DNA of 56,465 bases from Bacteroidetes bacterium RIFCSPLOWO2_12_FULL_37_12 (GTDB lineage: Bacteria > Bacteroidota > Bacteroidia > 2-12-FULL-37-12), in contig MEPC01000032.1 in assembly GCA_001769655.1 (NCBI GenBank), forward strand, positions 1-56,465, written 5' to 3'. Position numbers and translations under genes: made by a program. The notes under the pieces were generated by a model. That model searched no databases. It worked only from the letters and a program-made list of their open reading frames with translations, and was not told the origin of the DNA. The number at the start of each line of letters is the position of its first letter. The first letter of the stretch is position 1. Below, piece after piece: positions 34,801 through 44,940 of this stretch.

Positions 34801-37800
34801 GATTTTTGTTTTAATGAGAATGAAACGGAAGTAAAAAAAACATGTCCCCCGGATGAAAAAATGACGAGCGATGAGTTCGATGCGCTGATGAATAAGACGG
34901 AGACCTTTGCGGATGCAAAATTACGCGGGTTCATAAACAGTGGAGATAAGATTGCAGATTTTTTAAACGAAACAAATAAATTATATGATCCTTTTATGAT
35001 TAAAAAATCTTATTACCAAAACGAACCGGTGACACTTGATTTTAATATCTATGAAAAATTTCATACAAAAGTGTATGGTAATTATTATACAGTGAAAGTG
35101 AAGACGACATGCAATCCCGGAGTCACAGTGCCCGAGGAGGATACGTGCATGAACCGGAAGAATCTTACGATGGAGGAATTTGCCGCCTATCTTGCCCGAT
35201 GCGGAACTATTTACAGCACGGAATTACCCGGAGATAATTGTATTTCATTTGGAGATGTCATATCAGGCAATAGTGAATTGACAGAAAAAATATTAAACAA
35301 AGAGTGGGTGAATTTTAAAAATTTTTATTTATCAGAAAAAAGGCTCTGGCAAAATAAGCGAGGCGATTTGATAACACTGAAAAAAGAACCCTCTTATAAT
35401 GATTGCATTGGAAACAAGGAATATGAGAGTTTTTGGATTTCGGAGCAATATAATCCGGGAAGCAATTGGGCAGAAACAACAATGAATGAAGAAAGTCAGG
35501 CATGTGGGATGAGAACCTGGGAGAAATATGTAAATAAGATAAAACGCTTTCCCAACGAAACGGAATTGAATACCACAAAAGAGAAATCGGATTACCAACA
35601 ATACCTCGCAACCGGACAATGTCCTTTGGCAATGCAGTTGGAATTTTTGATGAATGCACTAACAGTGAGAAACGAACTGTGTGACACGAATACGGACTTA
35701 AAAAATTATTATGAATTTACAGAAGAACTGTATCGGGCAGTAAATGGTGACACGGTGGGAAAAAAATACATATCGTATCAATGGACAGCAGACACCACAC
35801 AAGGCAATGAAATGAAAATAAACATAGTGGCTGAAAATTCAGCATTCATATCCTCTCAGATATTTTTAACTAAAAACGGAATAAGCTACTGGTCGCAGAT
35901 AAAAGAATTAAGAAGTTTGCAATTTAGCTACCGCAGAAACGGGATAGATTATTTTACGATATATGCGATGGTGAAAGATCCTGCACATCCCAAAAAATTA
36001 ATTCCCGCGCAAATCACCGGAAGCACCACTATGAACATCAGCGCTTGTAATTTTAAATACACCTGCACAGCGAATGATTTCGGAATGGACATGATGAATC
36101 TGTGGAATGAATTGTTGAGGGAAAATAAATTTAATGATTGCGATATTGAATTAAGCAATACACAAAAAACAGAACCATTCCTTACCGAATCCATTATCAA
36201 TACGATTGGACAAAGCGCGATTGATTTATCATGGTGCAGAAACACCCAGCAGGGTGTTTTTCCAGGTGATACCACCTACCTTTTATACGATACCAATAAT
36301 CCCTCGCACAGAATAAAAATAAAATTCACCCATTTCAGTCCCGGAAATTATTTTGCATCCGATATAAATAACAAAATACGAACGTTCAGTGACATTCGTG
36401 GAAACCACGACCATCATTTTGTAGTGAAGGGGTTAGATGCCAATGGAAATGAAGTGGCGTTTATAGAGGGAGAAATCGTATTAGAAACCGGAAGTGGCAC
36501 GAAAGGAATAACCACCGGAGATTGTGAGATGCCGGAAGAATCTGGATGTGAAGGGTTGGAATACGTGGTAAATCATGACTTAGAAAAACTGTTAATGAAA
36601 ACTATTGTGAAATTTTCCTGTGACAGCGTGATTGATTTGATGACACAGGCGGAAATGACACGGCTGTTACGCTCTTATATAGTAGAGGATTCTGTTCCAT
36701 CGTATGGAATGTGTGACACCAGCGGAGGGATGGAAACGGTTCAATTTCGGTTAGGGGAAAATTGTAATTTGAAATTAGAACATAAATTAAGAAAAGATAA
36801 ACCGTACGTACTCTTTAATAATCTCGAAACGATAGGAGAATTAATGACGATTCCACCAATGACCATGGATGGAAATTTTTATCATTTTTATACGATAGGG
36901 AAATTTAAAAATCCCAATAGTGCTTATCCCACCCGAGATACTATTTACGGAGAGAGTTGTTTTCCGATACGCGATTGCAATGAATGTGAGACCGCTTGTA
37001 AGCCATGCGCACCGTCAACTGGGACAGAAAATCTAATAACACACAATAATAATTTATTATGCACGGATGTTGAGTTGGACTTTGATCCACATTTTACTGA
37101 ATCCGTTTGCGCAGGAAAATATAACAGTGGAATATGGTATTGGGGCGATAGTACAGCATCTTATCGCCGCACGCATACTTTCAAAGACACCGGGGAGCGT
37201 GTAATAACTTTTGTAAATGTGCCACTAACTAATCAATGTCCCTTAGCTACGTCTATGTCGAGAAAATATAAATTAGTTTATAATAATGATGAAACCTCAG
37301 TATGTAAGGATTCACAATACATAGCTAAACCCATTCCACCGGTGAAAATTGATGAAGAATGTTTGAATGCCTACAAAAAGTATATTACCACCACAAAAAA
37401 TTTTTATGAATTTATAAATTCGAATCCCGAATACGAAAAGTACAGACCGAATGGAATTTTTACCGATACGGCAGATTTTACCAAAGAAAACTTGTGCTAC
37501 TGCGTGGATAAATACACCTCCATGCTCGAGACGATTATGAAAAAAATCAACATGCCGGAGGATTATGATATCTGGAACAGGTATGAGATGTTTGACATAG
37601 CTGTAATGTGTCATACCGATGTGCAAAAGGGATGCATTCCTCCGTCACCCGATACGGTTCGCTTGCCGGAATTGCCGGTGGATACCGTGAATGACTGTGT
37701 GAAACAAAAATTGGAATTGGCGCTCATGTATGCCACGTATCGTTACGAACAGCAATTGGATTCACTGACTACAGAAATAGCGTCAACATACAATCGCCAT

Positions 37801-40800
37801 TGTGTTTCAGCGAATGAGAAATTTACTGTGAAATACTATGACAAGGAATATCACTACACGTTGTATTATTATGACCAGGCAGGGAATCTTGTGAAGACAG
37901 TGCCACCGGAAGGCGTAGAACTTTTGAGTGTCACTTCCAGTGATGATCCGTTGGAAAGAGCCATTTTAAGAGACAGAGCGGAAAATACGCAAGAGGTAAC
38001 CACGGAACATCGCATGGCAACGAGTTACGAATATAACAGCGAAGGGAGTGTCACCAAGCAAGGACTCCCTGATCACGATAAAATAAATTTATGGGAATAC
38101 GGAAAAGTGGACGGCATTGATAAACGAATTATTCCCACCGCTGTTCAATTTGTACAAAACGGCAACGGATATTTAAGCGGCACCTTTAAGTCACCAACGA
38201 ATATACCGGCTGGATGCATTTATAAAACCACAGATGGAGGCAGTACCTGGGAGAAAATTGAAAACCTAAGTGGCACGGATATAAACAAGGTGCAGATGAT
38301 TGACGAGCAAAATGGATTTGCGGTGGGAGATGAAGGAAAATTATTAGCCACGTATTCCGGAGGTGCATCCTGGTATGAGATAAGTTTGGAAAACTCAGAG
38401 AACCTGAATGATTTGTATTTTTTGGATTTACAAAATGGAATAATAGTGGGAAATAATGGAACTATAATAAATACAAAAGACGGTGGAAAGACATTTTCAA
38501 AAGCGAAAGGAAACTTCCAAGCCGTTAATTTCCGCTCTGTAACATACGTGGAGGGAAGATATTATGTGTGTGGAGAAAATACGAAGGGCGAAGGAGTGAT
38601 ATACACAAGCCCGGATGGAGAAAATTTTTTGGAAATGAAAAACTTCAGCGCAGATGATTTGAACGCTGTGCACTTTGTGTCACTCACTACGGGATATACA
38701 GCAGGAACGGATGGTAATTTATTAAAGACAGTGGACCGTGGGAATACCTGGAAATTGATTTCAACGAATTTTAGCAACAATTTCAGAAAAATATATTTCA
38801 AAAACGAAAAAGAAGGTATAGCAATACTGGAATGCACAGACACTCAAACGGGAGAAAATAAATTATATACAACGGGTGACAGTGGCAAAACGTGGAAAAA
38901 TCTGAACGCCGGAGACGAAGAATTTGAAAATTTTCAATTTTATGAAAATGCAAAAGGATATGCAATAGGTAAGGATGGGAACATTAAGCGAGCGATATTG
39001 GATAATTCATTTGGGCTTATGAACATCCCATTTAAAAATACAGAAGATTTAATTGGCGTATATTTTCTGAATAAGAAAGAAGGGTGGATTTCAGCAACTA
39101 ATAAATTATTTTATACAGAGAACGCGGATAGTTCGGTGGTAGAATGGAAAACATATACACATATTAACGGAGCATTTAAAAAACTGTTTTTTACAGATAA
39201 GAATACAGGCGTAGGATTAAATGTAAACGAAGAAATGTATAAAATCACGTATTCGGCAAACAAAAAAATTTATGAATATTTCAAATTGGCGGGGAATGAT
39301 AAAATGGTAGATTTTACGATAGGAAACAATAAAATAGTTGTCTTAAACAAAGATGGACGGTTGGGTTTTTTGGATAAAAACAAAATAGGGAGTGCCACAG
39401 CCATTAATTATATGAGTAAGAAAGCGGGAAACCCGCCAACGAGGGCGATAGAGATTAGTATGCCCGCAGATACGCTGTTGATAACGGTTGGTAAAGGTGG
39501 AGAAATCATAAGAGGAAAAATTAATTCCAATGAAGTGAGTTGGATAAATGTAACATGGAAAATAAAACCGTTGCCATTGAAAGACATAGAGGCAATCCAG
39601 AAAGATGAAATCGCGGTTACGGGAACTAACGGAGCGCTGTGGAGGACGATGGATGCCAGCCGGTGGAAAAAGATAAAAACGGAAACGAAAGTTACTATAA
39701 ACGCTATTGCGGAAAAAAACGGGAACGAAGGGATGCTTTGCGGCGAAACGGGCGGCTTGTGGAAATATGATTGGAACGCAAATCCTATCCTGACAAAAAT
39801 AAGTGGCACCGGAAATACTAATCTGAATGATGTATTGATTCAATCCAGCGGGAAAGTGTATGCGGTTGGAGATAAGGGGAAGGTATGGTACATAGAGGAT
39901 ATTAATGCCATTGATGTCAGTGCCACTAATATCAATGCCACTACTATTAATATGGTGTCATCCAAGCCGGAGCCCTTAGAAATAAATTTCAGGGGGATGA
40001 GTAAAATGATAAATTCACAAACGGTAATTACTGTTGGAACGAATGGCGCTGTTTACCAGTACAGTGCCGGTTCGGGAGCAAAAGTCAAGGATGTGTATCC
40101 CGGCGCTATCAACGGCATACATTTCAGTGACACTCAAACAGGGACGGCGGTAGGAAGCAAGGGGTTGATATTGCAGACCGGCGACGGAGGCAAAACATGG
40201 AAACGGCAAAAAAGGAAAATAACAGCGGGGATTACGATACCGGATTTATACGGAGTATGGACGAACAATGCAACGCAGGCATATATAATAGGAGACAATA
40301 GATTTCTGGGAAAGATAGAAGGCGGAACGGTGAAACGGGTTTTCGGAGGAGGGAATGCAATAGAACAGCTAAGAGACATTGAACTACAAAAAAACGGGAA
40401 TGGATATATAGTAGGTGAAAACGGGTTATGTTACCGGACGAAAGACGGAGGGCTGACGTGGAAATTGGAAAAAGACGGACCTGATAATTTTAAAACCCTG
40501 CATGTATTCAGGGATGGGGGAATGATAGCGGCTGGGCAAGACGGAGCAGTAAAATATTTTACCGGAAAAAAATGGCACACGCTGACTCCACCGAATTCAG
40601 CGGATATAAATTTTACGGATTGTTATTTTCATGACGATAAGAACGGGTATCTGATTGGCGCTTACGGTAAGATTTTTAAAATCACGGTGGAAGGAACACT
40701 TCCGCAAGGGTTCAAATGGTTCGCGAAAGAGAATGTGGGGGAGATGGAAGCAGAAGATTTGAACGAGTTATATATTGGGGTTATCGGATTTTCGGACCGG

Positions 40801-43800
40801 TATCATGGATTTATAAGCGGCTATGAAAATGGATCAACAGTTAAAGGGAATTACAGTCGCACGCTCAGAGATGAATCGGAGATTTATTCAGGGTATTATT
40901 GGTACGACCGGGTGGGGCGGTTGATTTTGTCGCAAAACACAAAACAATTCAATAAAAATCCGAGGGCGTACAGCTACACGTTATATGACGGGTTGGGGCG
41001 CATCATTGAAACGGGTGAAAAAACTGAAAATAATTTGCAAAACGAGTTGAAATTCAAAGATATATTTGGTACATTTGTGAGCGGAAAATACCAGCCCGCG
41101 GTGATAGACGACGAAAAGTACAAACGATGGCTCAGCGAGGGCGCGAGGCGGGAGGTAGTTCACACCTATTACGACAAGACCTATATAGGCAGTTTGCCGA
41201 TGACACAAGAAAATTTAAGAGACCGCGTATCGTCAGTGACACTGGAAGAAATCGGTGACACAAATGTGCAGACGTACAATCATGCCACGCATTATTCCTA
41301 TGATATACATGGAAATGTAAAAACGTTATTGCAGGATAATCCGTCAATGGCAATCGTAGAGACGGGTTGGAAACCCGTCTCCTCTACCGGTACGCAACGG
41401 TTCAAACGGATTGACTATAAATACGATTTGATTTCTGGTAACGTGAACGAAATAAAATATCAGGACAAACAGCCCGACGCGTTTTACCACAAGTACGAAT
41501 ACGATGCAGATAATAGAATTACACAGTTGTGGACTTCAAAGGATAACGTGTTATGGGATAGAGATGCGAAATATTTTTACTACAAGCACGGACCGTTGGC
41601 GAGAGCCGAAATCGGCGACCTGAAAGTACAGGGGATTGATTATGCGTACACCTTGAATGGATGGGTGAAAGGCGTAAACTCTGAATCCCTTCTTGCAGAG
41701 CGAGATATGGGGAAAGACGGAGCCAATACCACCGTGAATCTGAATACTAATTTTGGGGTGGATGCGTTTGGGTATTCGTTGACGTATTTTGAGAATGATT
41801 ATAAACCGATTGTGGAGACGCCCTATAGGGCGTCTTTTCTGGCAGATAAAACGGGGAGTGATTTAATGAATGCGAGGAATGATTTGTTTAATGGAAATAT
41901 AAGTGCGATGGTGACGGGGCTCACGAATTTGAATGGAGTGTCACTTCCGCAAGGTACAGCATATCGTTACGACCAGTTGAACCGGCTGAAGGAGATGAAG
42001 GCGTATAATAACATAGATGTAGTGAATAATAAATGGGTAGAGGCGTCCAACCTGGGTGTCTCCGAGTACAATGGAATGTATCACAATACGTTTGAGTATG
42101 ATGCCAACGGCAATATTCTCACGCAAAGACGCAAAGACGCAAAGGGGAATTACATAGACAATATGACGTACCGTTATGCAGAACAAAACGGCAGACGAAT
42201 GCAGAATCGTTTGTATCATGTAAATGACACGGTGTCATCAGTGACACTTGCAGATGACATTGACGACCAGGGAATATTTACATCTGACAGGGCGAAAATA
42301 AATGTAAAAAATAATTATGCTTACGATGAGATTGGAAATTTAAAAAAGGACAGCGCGGAAAAAATAAAAGAAATCAAGTGGAATGTTTCTGGAAAAGTGA
42401 AAGAGATTATCCGCTATGCGGGGAGTGACACTAAAAATTTAAAATTTGATTATGATGCGATGGGAAATAGAATAGCAAAGCATGTTTACAATAGTGCAGG
42501 AAAATGGGAAAATTCCACGTATTATGCGAGGGATGCCTCCGGTAATATCATGAGCATTTACGCTTATGAAAACGATGACAGTACTCAAAAGCAGAGTTTT
42601 GCTCAGGTAGAGAAGGTGATTTATGGGAGTTCGCGTCTTGGAGTTGATAATACGAAAGTGGAATTGATTGGGGTTTCTGCTACGGACACTACGCATTACA
42701 TCCGGATATTGGGATTAAAATATTTTGAGGGGGTTAATCACTTGGGGAACGTGATAACCACTTTCAGCGATAGGAAAGTGGCGGTGGATGAGGATGGAGA
42801 TGGAATAGCAAATTATTGGAGGGCAGAGGTGAGGAGTGGGAGTGATTATTATCCGTTTGGTGCGCCGATGGAGGGGAGAAATTTTAGTGTCACTGATTAT
42901 AGATGGGGTTTTAATGGGCAGGAGAGGGTGGATGAAATTGCTGGTGAGGGGAATCATAATACAGCGGAATTTTGGGAATATGGTCCGAGAACCGGTAGTA
43001 GATGGCAACTAGATCCATTACAACCTACAAAATTTCCAGGTTGGAGTCCATATTCTGTGTTATTTAATAATCCCACTCGTTATATTGACCCATTAGGATT
43101 ATCTCCAGACGATCATTATGTTAATAATGATGGTTCAATGCGCACCGTACAGACCGACGACAACTTTGATAGGTTTTATGTACAAGATGATAATGAGGAA
43201 TCTGGTTTTAGGTTAGCTGGACAGCTTGATAAAAACAATACTGGTTTAGTATTGTTCCCTAATAATGGAACCGGTTTTGAACGATATGGTCCACTCGATG
43301 CCGGAGGAACATCAATAAACCCACCTGAGAATGTAGGACAGGGAGATCATTTTTTGAGACCGGAAACTGCAGCAGCATTATTTGGGTTAACAAATTACCT
43401 TAACACAAACAATGATTTTACTGTAAGCTTTGGGGATATGTCTTCCTCTAATGGTAGCGATCCTTGGCAGATAAGCTTTGTCACCGTAGACGATGATGGA
43501 CATCATAGAGGACATGGGCATCTTGGGAACCGCAGTGGAATAGATATAGATTTCCGGTATTTGAATACGGAAGGAGTTAGCTTCCAAAGTAATAATGCTT
43601 TTAATAGTACTCAATTTAGTACAGAAAACAACCAAACTGTCTATGATGTAGCAAGAACATTTGGATTTACTATAAACTACCAAGGAACAAGCGGGAATCT
43701 TACTAATGTTACCCGAGCTTCAGGGCATAATGACCACGGGCATCTGGGGTTAAACTATGGAAACTTAAATTGGAGATATGTTCAAAATGCCCCTGTAAGA

Positions 43801-43842
43801 CAAGCGAACACAGGCTTTAACTTTAACTTAAATAACAGATAA
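31870..43842 (+). CDS. Giant RHS/YD-repeat protein with Ycf48-like propeller and MepA-like peptidase tip
   Basis: The 3990-residue protein has a signal peptide (1-29). It has an N-terminal half with YD-type and Cys-rich segments (IYDSQGRAVITVLPVP; many paired Cys at 1000-1950). Next is an inserted region at about 2090-2990 made of Ycf48/BNR-like blades (TTDGGSTWEKI, TKDGGKTF, TGDSGKTWKNL, TGDGGKTWKRQ, TKDGGLTWKLE). Then come YD repeats and the RHS core (HLGNV, DYYPFG, FNGQE, DPLGL). The tip (about 3750-3990) has GH-x5-G-I-D-I-D at 3883-3894 and H3953-x-D-H3956-x-H3958. This zinc-ligand pattern is that of LAS peptidases such as MepA, suggesting a peptidoglycan-cutting toxin. A lipoprotein gene follows after 3 bp. 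Several palindromic repeats are embedded in frame. Confidence 0.88.
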   Translation: MPTNQFLIGTLRALFLSLFFLHPSLTPAQSLRNRFDTCAVKGTTFTFDINPKTSSHFRDAGINGFITFGIDHDSKIVFPEHSEISVSLTVKSKDKNENPLPVFITTLKLRSDTTMKTLNDKDVYRIQNAYSIEITLDSITSDGQSLDKLPLFVYFETTLQPERYYDFARHADEELKFNTPKLLNMDCDTGNVIDEIELSWQMCFGDKEQAVCPDEYQLEWTFVNDYDDAFDLFIPEENLKYDFKYNSTRVTLKENKYRISNIFSHGYLLYRVRGMGKDMNDQSKIITGRWNMAKDNGLISDTENKVHITKEHEGNKNWQYNTTYSEDGKKKENIIYFDGSQRNRQSVTRINSDTTAIVGSNIYDSQGRAVITVLPVPVTQNGCPEKIVNGAIKYHSQFNRNERGKPYNRNDYDFYNDTTESICELKTAGMSPVSGASNYYSSENPLIDTTKVIPENYLPDAERYPFSQTEFTPDNTGRIRRQSGVGKELQLNSGHETRYLYGQPEQLELDRMFGAEAGDASHYQKNATVDPNGITSSSYVDMYGRVVATSLAGNVPADTNNQNILSPLASSDSAEKKLTVDLLGGKDALQGVSTSERRPIGRLYSLNTVTQTGDAIVFNKQKLITYESDYTFDYSLTNEPFTDPCLENNICFQCVYELEIKVTNECGEPVTPVNGNQPVKKQVGWFDKDSSGNILFISGCSDTLQGTFFHTAATTFTLHLIPGNYTIKKILRINKSARQFYVDKFLEEEKNNCVTPLKTFIDSAMAHIDTSDCYIDCESCVKSLGNREDWVSTGKGTVAQYEFLTDECRKPCKEITWCELAHGQMMQDVSPGGQYGYYLVRDTLIAPQYFGLSVFNDKNSLPKNNSGMGNWKKPRAVFENATLYGYFEEDGKNSTIVANITNEEYPLQDSGRYDIKAERYYYDIKKNEWYVEPQDLYFVKDFIKKWKPTWAFSLVSNHPEYGYYIACKAYSQKHKSEDFCFNENETEVKKTCPPDEKMTSDEFDALMNKTETFADAKLRGFINSGDKIADFLNETNKLYDPFMIKKSYYQNEPVTLDFNIYEKFHTKVYGNYYTVKVKTTCNPGVTVPEEDTCMNRKNLTMEEFAAYLARCGTIYSTELPGDNCISFGDVISGNSELTEKILNKEWVNFKNFYLSEKRLWQNKRGDLITLKKEPSYNDCIGNKEYESFWISEQYNPGSNWAETTMNEESQACGMRTWEKYVNKIKRFPNETELNTTKEKSDYQQYLATGQCPLAMQLEFLMNALTVRNELCDTNTDLKNYYEFTEELYRAVNGDTVGKKYISYQWTADTTQGNEMKINIVAENSAFISSQIFLTKNGISYWSQIKELRSLQFSYRRNGIDYFTIYAMVKDPAHPKKLIPAQITGSTTMNISACNFKYTCTANDFGMDMMNLWNELLRENKFNDCDIELSNTQKTEPFLTESIINTIGQSAIDLSWCRNTQQGVFPGDTTYLLYDTNNPSHRIKIKFTHFSPGNYFASDINNKIRTFSDIRGNHDHHFVVKGLDANGNEVAFIEGEIVLETGSGTKGITTGDCEMPEESGCEGLEYVVNHDLEKLLMKTIVKFSCDSVIDLMTQAEMTRLLRSYIVEDSVPSYGMCDTSGGMETVQFRLGENCNLKLEHKLRKDKPYVLFNNLETIGELMTIPPMTMDGNFYHFYTIGKFKNPNSAYPTRDTIYGESCFPIRDCNECETACKPCAPSTGTENLITHNNNLLCTDVELDFDPHFTESVCAGKYNSGIWYWGDSTASYRRTHTFKDTGERVITFVNVPLTNQCPLATSMSRKYKLVYNNDETSVCKDSQYIAKPIPPVKIDEECLNAYKKYITTTKNFYEFINSNPEYEKYRPNGIFTDTADFTKENLCYCVDKYTSMLETIMKKINMPEDYDIWNRYEMFDIAVMCHTDVQKGCIPPSPDTVRLPELPVDTVNDCVKQKLELALMYATYRYEQQLDSLTTEIASTYNRHCVSANEKFTVKYYDKEYHYTLYYYDQAGNLVKTVPPEGVELLSVTSSDDPLERAILRDRAENTQEVTTEHRMATSYEYNSEGSVTKQGLPDHDKINLWEYGKVDGIDKRIIPTAVQFVQNGNGYLSGTFKSPTNIPAGCIYKTTDGGSTWEKIENLSGTDINKVQMIDEQNGFAVGDEGKLLATYSGGASWYEISLENSENLNDLYFLDLQNGIIVGNNGTIINTKDGGKTFSKAKGNFQAVNFRSVTYVEGRYYVCGENTKGEGVIYTSPDGENFLEMKNFSADDLNAVHFVSLTTGYTAGTDGNLLKTVDRGNTWKLISTNFSNNFRKIYFKNEKEGIAILECTDTQTGENKLYTTGDSGKTWKNLNAGDEEFENFQFYENAKGYAIGKDGNIKRAILDNSFGLMNIPFKNTEDLIGVYFLNKKEGWISATNKLFYTENADSSVVEWKTYTHINGAFKKLFFTDKNTGVGLNVNEEMYKITYSANKKIYEYFKLAGNDKMVDFTIGNNKIVVLNKDGRLGFLDKNKIGSATAINYMSKKAGNPPTRAIEISMPADTLLITVGKGGEIIRGKINSNEVSWINVTWKIKPLPLKDIEAIQKDEIAVTGTNGALWRTMDASRWKKIKTETKVTINAIAEKNGNEGMLCGETGGLWKYDWNANPILTKISGTGNTNLNDVLIQSSGKVYAVGDKGKVWYIEDINAIDVSATNINATTINMVSSKPEPLEINFRGMSKMINSQTVITVGTNGAVYQYSAGSGAKVKDVYPGAINGIHFSDTQTGTAVGSKGLILQTGDGGKTWKRQKRKITAGITIPDLYGVWTNNATQAYIIGDNRFLGKIEGGTVKRVFGGGNAIEQLRDIELQKNGNGYIVGENGLCYRTKDGGLTWKLEKDGPDNFKTLHVFRDGGMIAAGQDGAVKYFTGKKWHTLTPPNSADINFTDCYFHDDKNGYLIGAYGKIFKITVEGTLPQGFKWFAKENVGEMEAEDLNELYIGVIGFSDRYHGFISGYENGSTVKGNYSRTLRDESEIYSGYYWYDRVGRLILSQNTKQFNKNPRAYSYTLYDGLGRIIETGEKTENNLQNELKFKDIFGTFVSGKYQPAVIDDEKYKRWLSEGARREVVHTYYDKTYIGSLPMTQENLRDRVSSVTLEEIGDTNVQTYNHATHYSYDIHGNVKTLLQDNPSMAIVETGWKPVSSTGTQRFKRIDYKYDLISGNVNEIKYQDKQPDAFYHKYEYDADNRITQLWTSKDNVLWDRDAKYFYYKHGPLARAEIGDLKVQGIDYAYTLNGWVKGVNSESLLAERDMGKDGANTTVNLNTNFGVDAFGYSLTYFENDYKPIVETPYRASFLADKTGSDLMNARNDLFNGNISAMVTGLTNLNGVSLPQGTAYRYDQLNRLKEMKAYNNIDVVNNKWVEASNLGVSEYNGMYHNTFEYDANGNILTQRRKDAKGNYIDNMTYRYAEQNGRRMQNRLYHVNDTVSSVTLADDIDDQGIFTSDRAKINVKNNYAYDEIGNLKKDSAEKIKEIKWNVSGKVKEIIRYAGSDTKNLKFDYDAMGNRIAKHVYNSAGKWENSTYYARDASGNIMSIYAYENDDSTQKQSFAQVEKVIYGSSRLGVDNTKVELIGVSATDTTHYIRILGLKYFEGVNHLGNVITTFSDRKVAVDEDGDGIANYWRAEVRSGSDYYPFGAPMEGRNFSVTDYRWGFNGQERVDEIAGEGNHNTAEFWEYGPRTGSRWQLDPLQPTKFPGWSPYSVLFNNPTRYIDPLGLSPDDHYVNNDGSMRTVQTDDNFDRFYVQDDNEESGFRLAGQLDKNNTGLVLFPNNGTGFERYGPLDAGGTSINPPENVGQGDHFLRPETAAALFGLTNYLNTNNDFTVSFGDMSSSNGSDPWQISFVTVDDDGHHRGHGHLGNRSGIDIDFRYLNTEGVSFQSNNAFNSTQFSTENNQTVYDVARTFGFTINYQGTSGNLTNVTRASGHNDHGHLGLNYGNLNWRYVQNAPVRQANTGFNFNLNNR
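33627..33678. repeat. Two palindromes embedded in the RHS coding sequence
   Basis: agacgccctacagggcgtct (33627-33646) and gagacgccctataggacgtc (within 33657-33678) are near-perfect palindromes that translate in frame. Related ones are at 41815-41836 and 41356-41387. Confidence 0.8.
36240..36259. repeat. Palindrome embedded in the RHS gene
   Basis: aaacaccc-agca-gggtgttt, eight paired bases with a four-base loop, in frame. Confidence 0.7.
41356..41387. repeat. Palindrome embedded in the RHS gene (VETGWKPVS type)
   Basis: gagacgggtt / aaacccgtctc with a short loop and outer gtag/ctac bases. It encodes an extra VETGWKPVSST segment, a peptide typical of translated intergenic palindromes. Confidence 0.75.
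41815..41836. repeat. Palindrome embedded in the RHS gene
   Basis: gagacgccctatagggcgtc, a perfect palindrome of the same family as 33627 and 33657. Confidence 0.8.
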
Positions 43843-43845
43843 GCT

Positions 43846-44532
43846 ATGAAATTATGGCTAACCTTGATAATGTGTGCTTGTATTAATTGTGCCACACAAA
43901 CTGATAAGAATGACAATGAAAAGAATACTACGCTGAAACAAGTTCAAGAAATAGAAAAAAATGAAAAAACACATAAAACAAATTACACTAAAATAGGAGA
44001 TTCTATAGGATTGATAGTTTTAAAGGATAATTATTGTGAAAAAGATACTATTAAAATTTACAATGAAGATGGTTCCTTGTGGTACAAGTTTACTTATTAT
44101 TATGATGACAGTGATGGTAAATTTGATTACCCCAATGATGAATTCCAACCTCGCGGCTTTAAACCAGATTATTTTGTTTTAGCAATGGAAGTTGTCATAG
44201 AAGATAAATACGGATACCAAGTTTTTGTCAATAAGAAAATTGATCTGAAGAAGCGAATAAAGAAAGAAACATTCTTACAGTTTTTAACATGGGAAGAATA
44301 TGTTTTAAAAGCGTTTGCGGTTCGCTTTAATAACGCAAAAAATCCTATCCATAAAACGTCTGAAGATGAATCTGAAACAATAATCTACAAACAAGATAAC
44401 TTTTATCATCCTGTTAAGGTGAAAGATGAATGGTTGCAAATTAAATGGGGTGAAGAAAATAATTGGAGTTATGGATGGATAAAATGGAGGGAAGAAAATA
44501 GATTGTTAATTGAAATATATCTTTTTGCATGA
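43846..44532 (+). CDS. Predicted lipoprotein, candidate immunity protein for the MepA-like RHS tip
   Basis: The 228-residue protein begins with a short lipoprotein signal (MKLWLTLIMCACINC; the lipobox Cys could be any of the three). A charged linker and a beta-rich domain without known motifs follow. It starts 3 bp after the RHS stop. A lipid-anchored periplasmic protein is the expected form of immunity against a cell-wall peptidase. This is positional inference. Confidence 0.65.
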   Translation: MKLWLTLIMCACINCATQTDKNDNEKNTTLKQVQEIEKNEKTHKTNYTKIGDSIGLIVLKDNYCEKDTIKIYNEDGSLWYKFTYYYDDSDGKFDYPNDEFQPRGFKPDYFVLAMEVVIEDKYGYQVFVNKKIDLKKRIKKETFLQFLTWEEYVLKAFAVRFNNAKNPIHKTSEDESETIIYKQDNFYHPVKVKDEWLQIKWGEENNWSYGWIKWREENRLLIEIYLFA

Positions 44533-44777
44533 TTGATTATCTAATGTTTTATTATTAATTTTTGTTTTTTATATCTCACCACCGCAGGGCACAGTATGAA
44601 TATTTCGGAGCAAAATACCCCCCCTTTTTTAGGACTAACTCCCCCCCTCTAAATCAGGTTAATATTTTATCATTTTTTTGACTCAAATAGTGAACACGAG
44701 CTTAACCGGTTTTGGCATGAAGTCGGTGGGCGAACCCAATCAAATATCACTTCACTCCATCACAAATCCTCCCCCCA

Positions 44778-44940
44778 AATACAAAAAAGCCCTGTCCTCC
44801 GGGCGGAGTAACAGGACTTTTATTTCCCCTGTTTTTGTTGATTGTGTTTATTGGTAAATGGGGTACTTGTTACTAATTAGGTGATGGGGTCCTTATCTGA
44901 AATACAATAATTATAAGAACCAATCAAATTCCACGCAAAA
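44778..44940 (+). repeat. Long inverted repeat, left arm
   Basis: The reverse complement of 53827-53996 aligns along its whole length: same aatacaaaaaagccc start, cctccgggc, tatttcccct, ggtgatg(g/a)ggtccttat, gaaatac(a/g)ataatta. Substitutions and small indels are scattered. The two arms enclose about 8.9 kb. Confidence 0.8.
44782..44822. terminator. Intrinsic terminator inside the inverted-repeat arm
   Basis: aaaaaagccctgt / acaggactttt stem with a secondary cctccgggcggag hairpin in the loop. The right arm (53950-53993) carries an equivalent structure ending in ggggctttttt. Confidence 0.55.

Noticed and set aside
39343-39843. 166-codon minus-strand frame inside the RHS gene
   Set aside because: It is a shadow of the RHS frame; the plus-strand frame has clear domain content.
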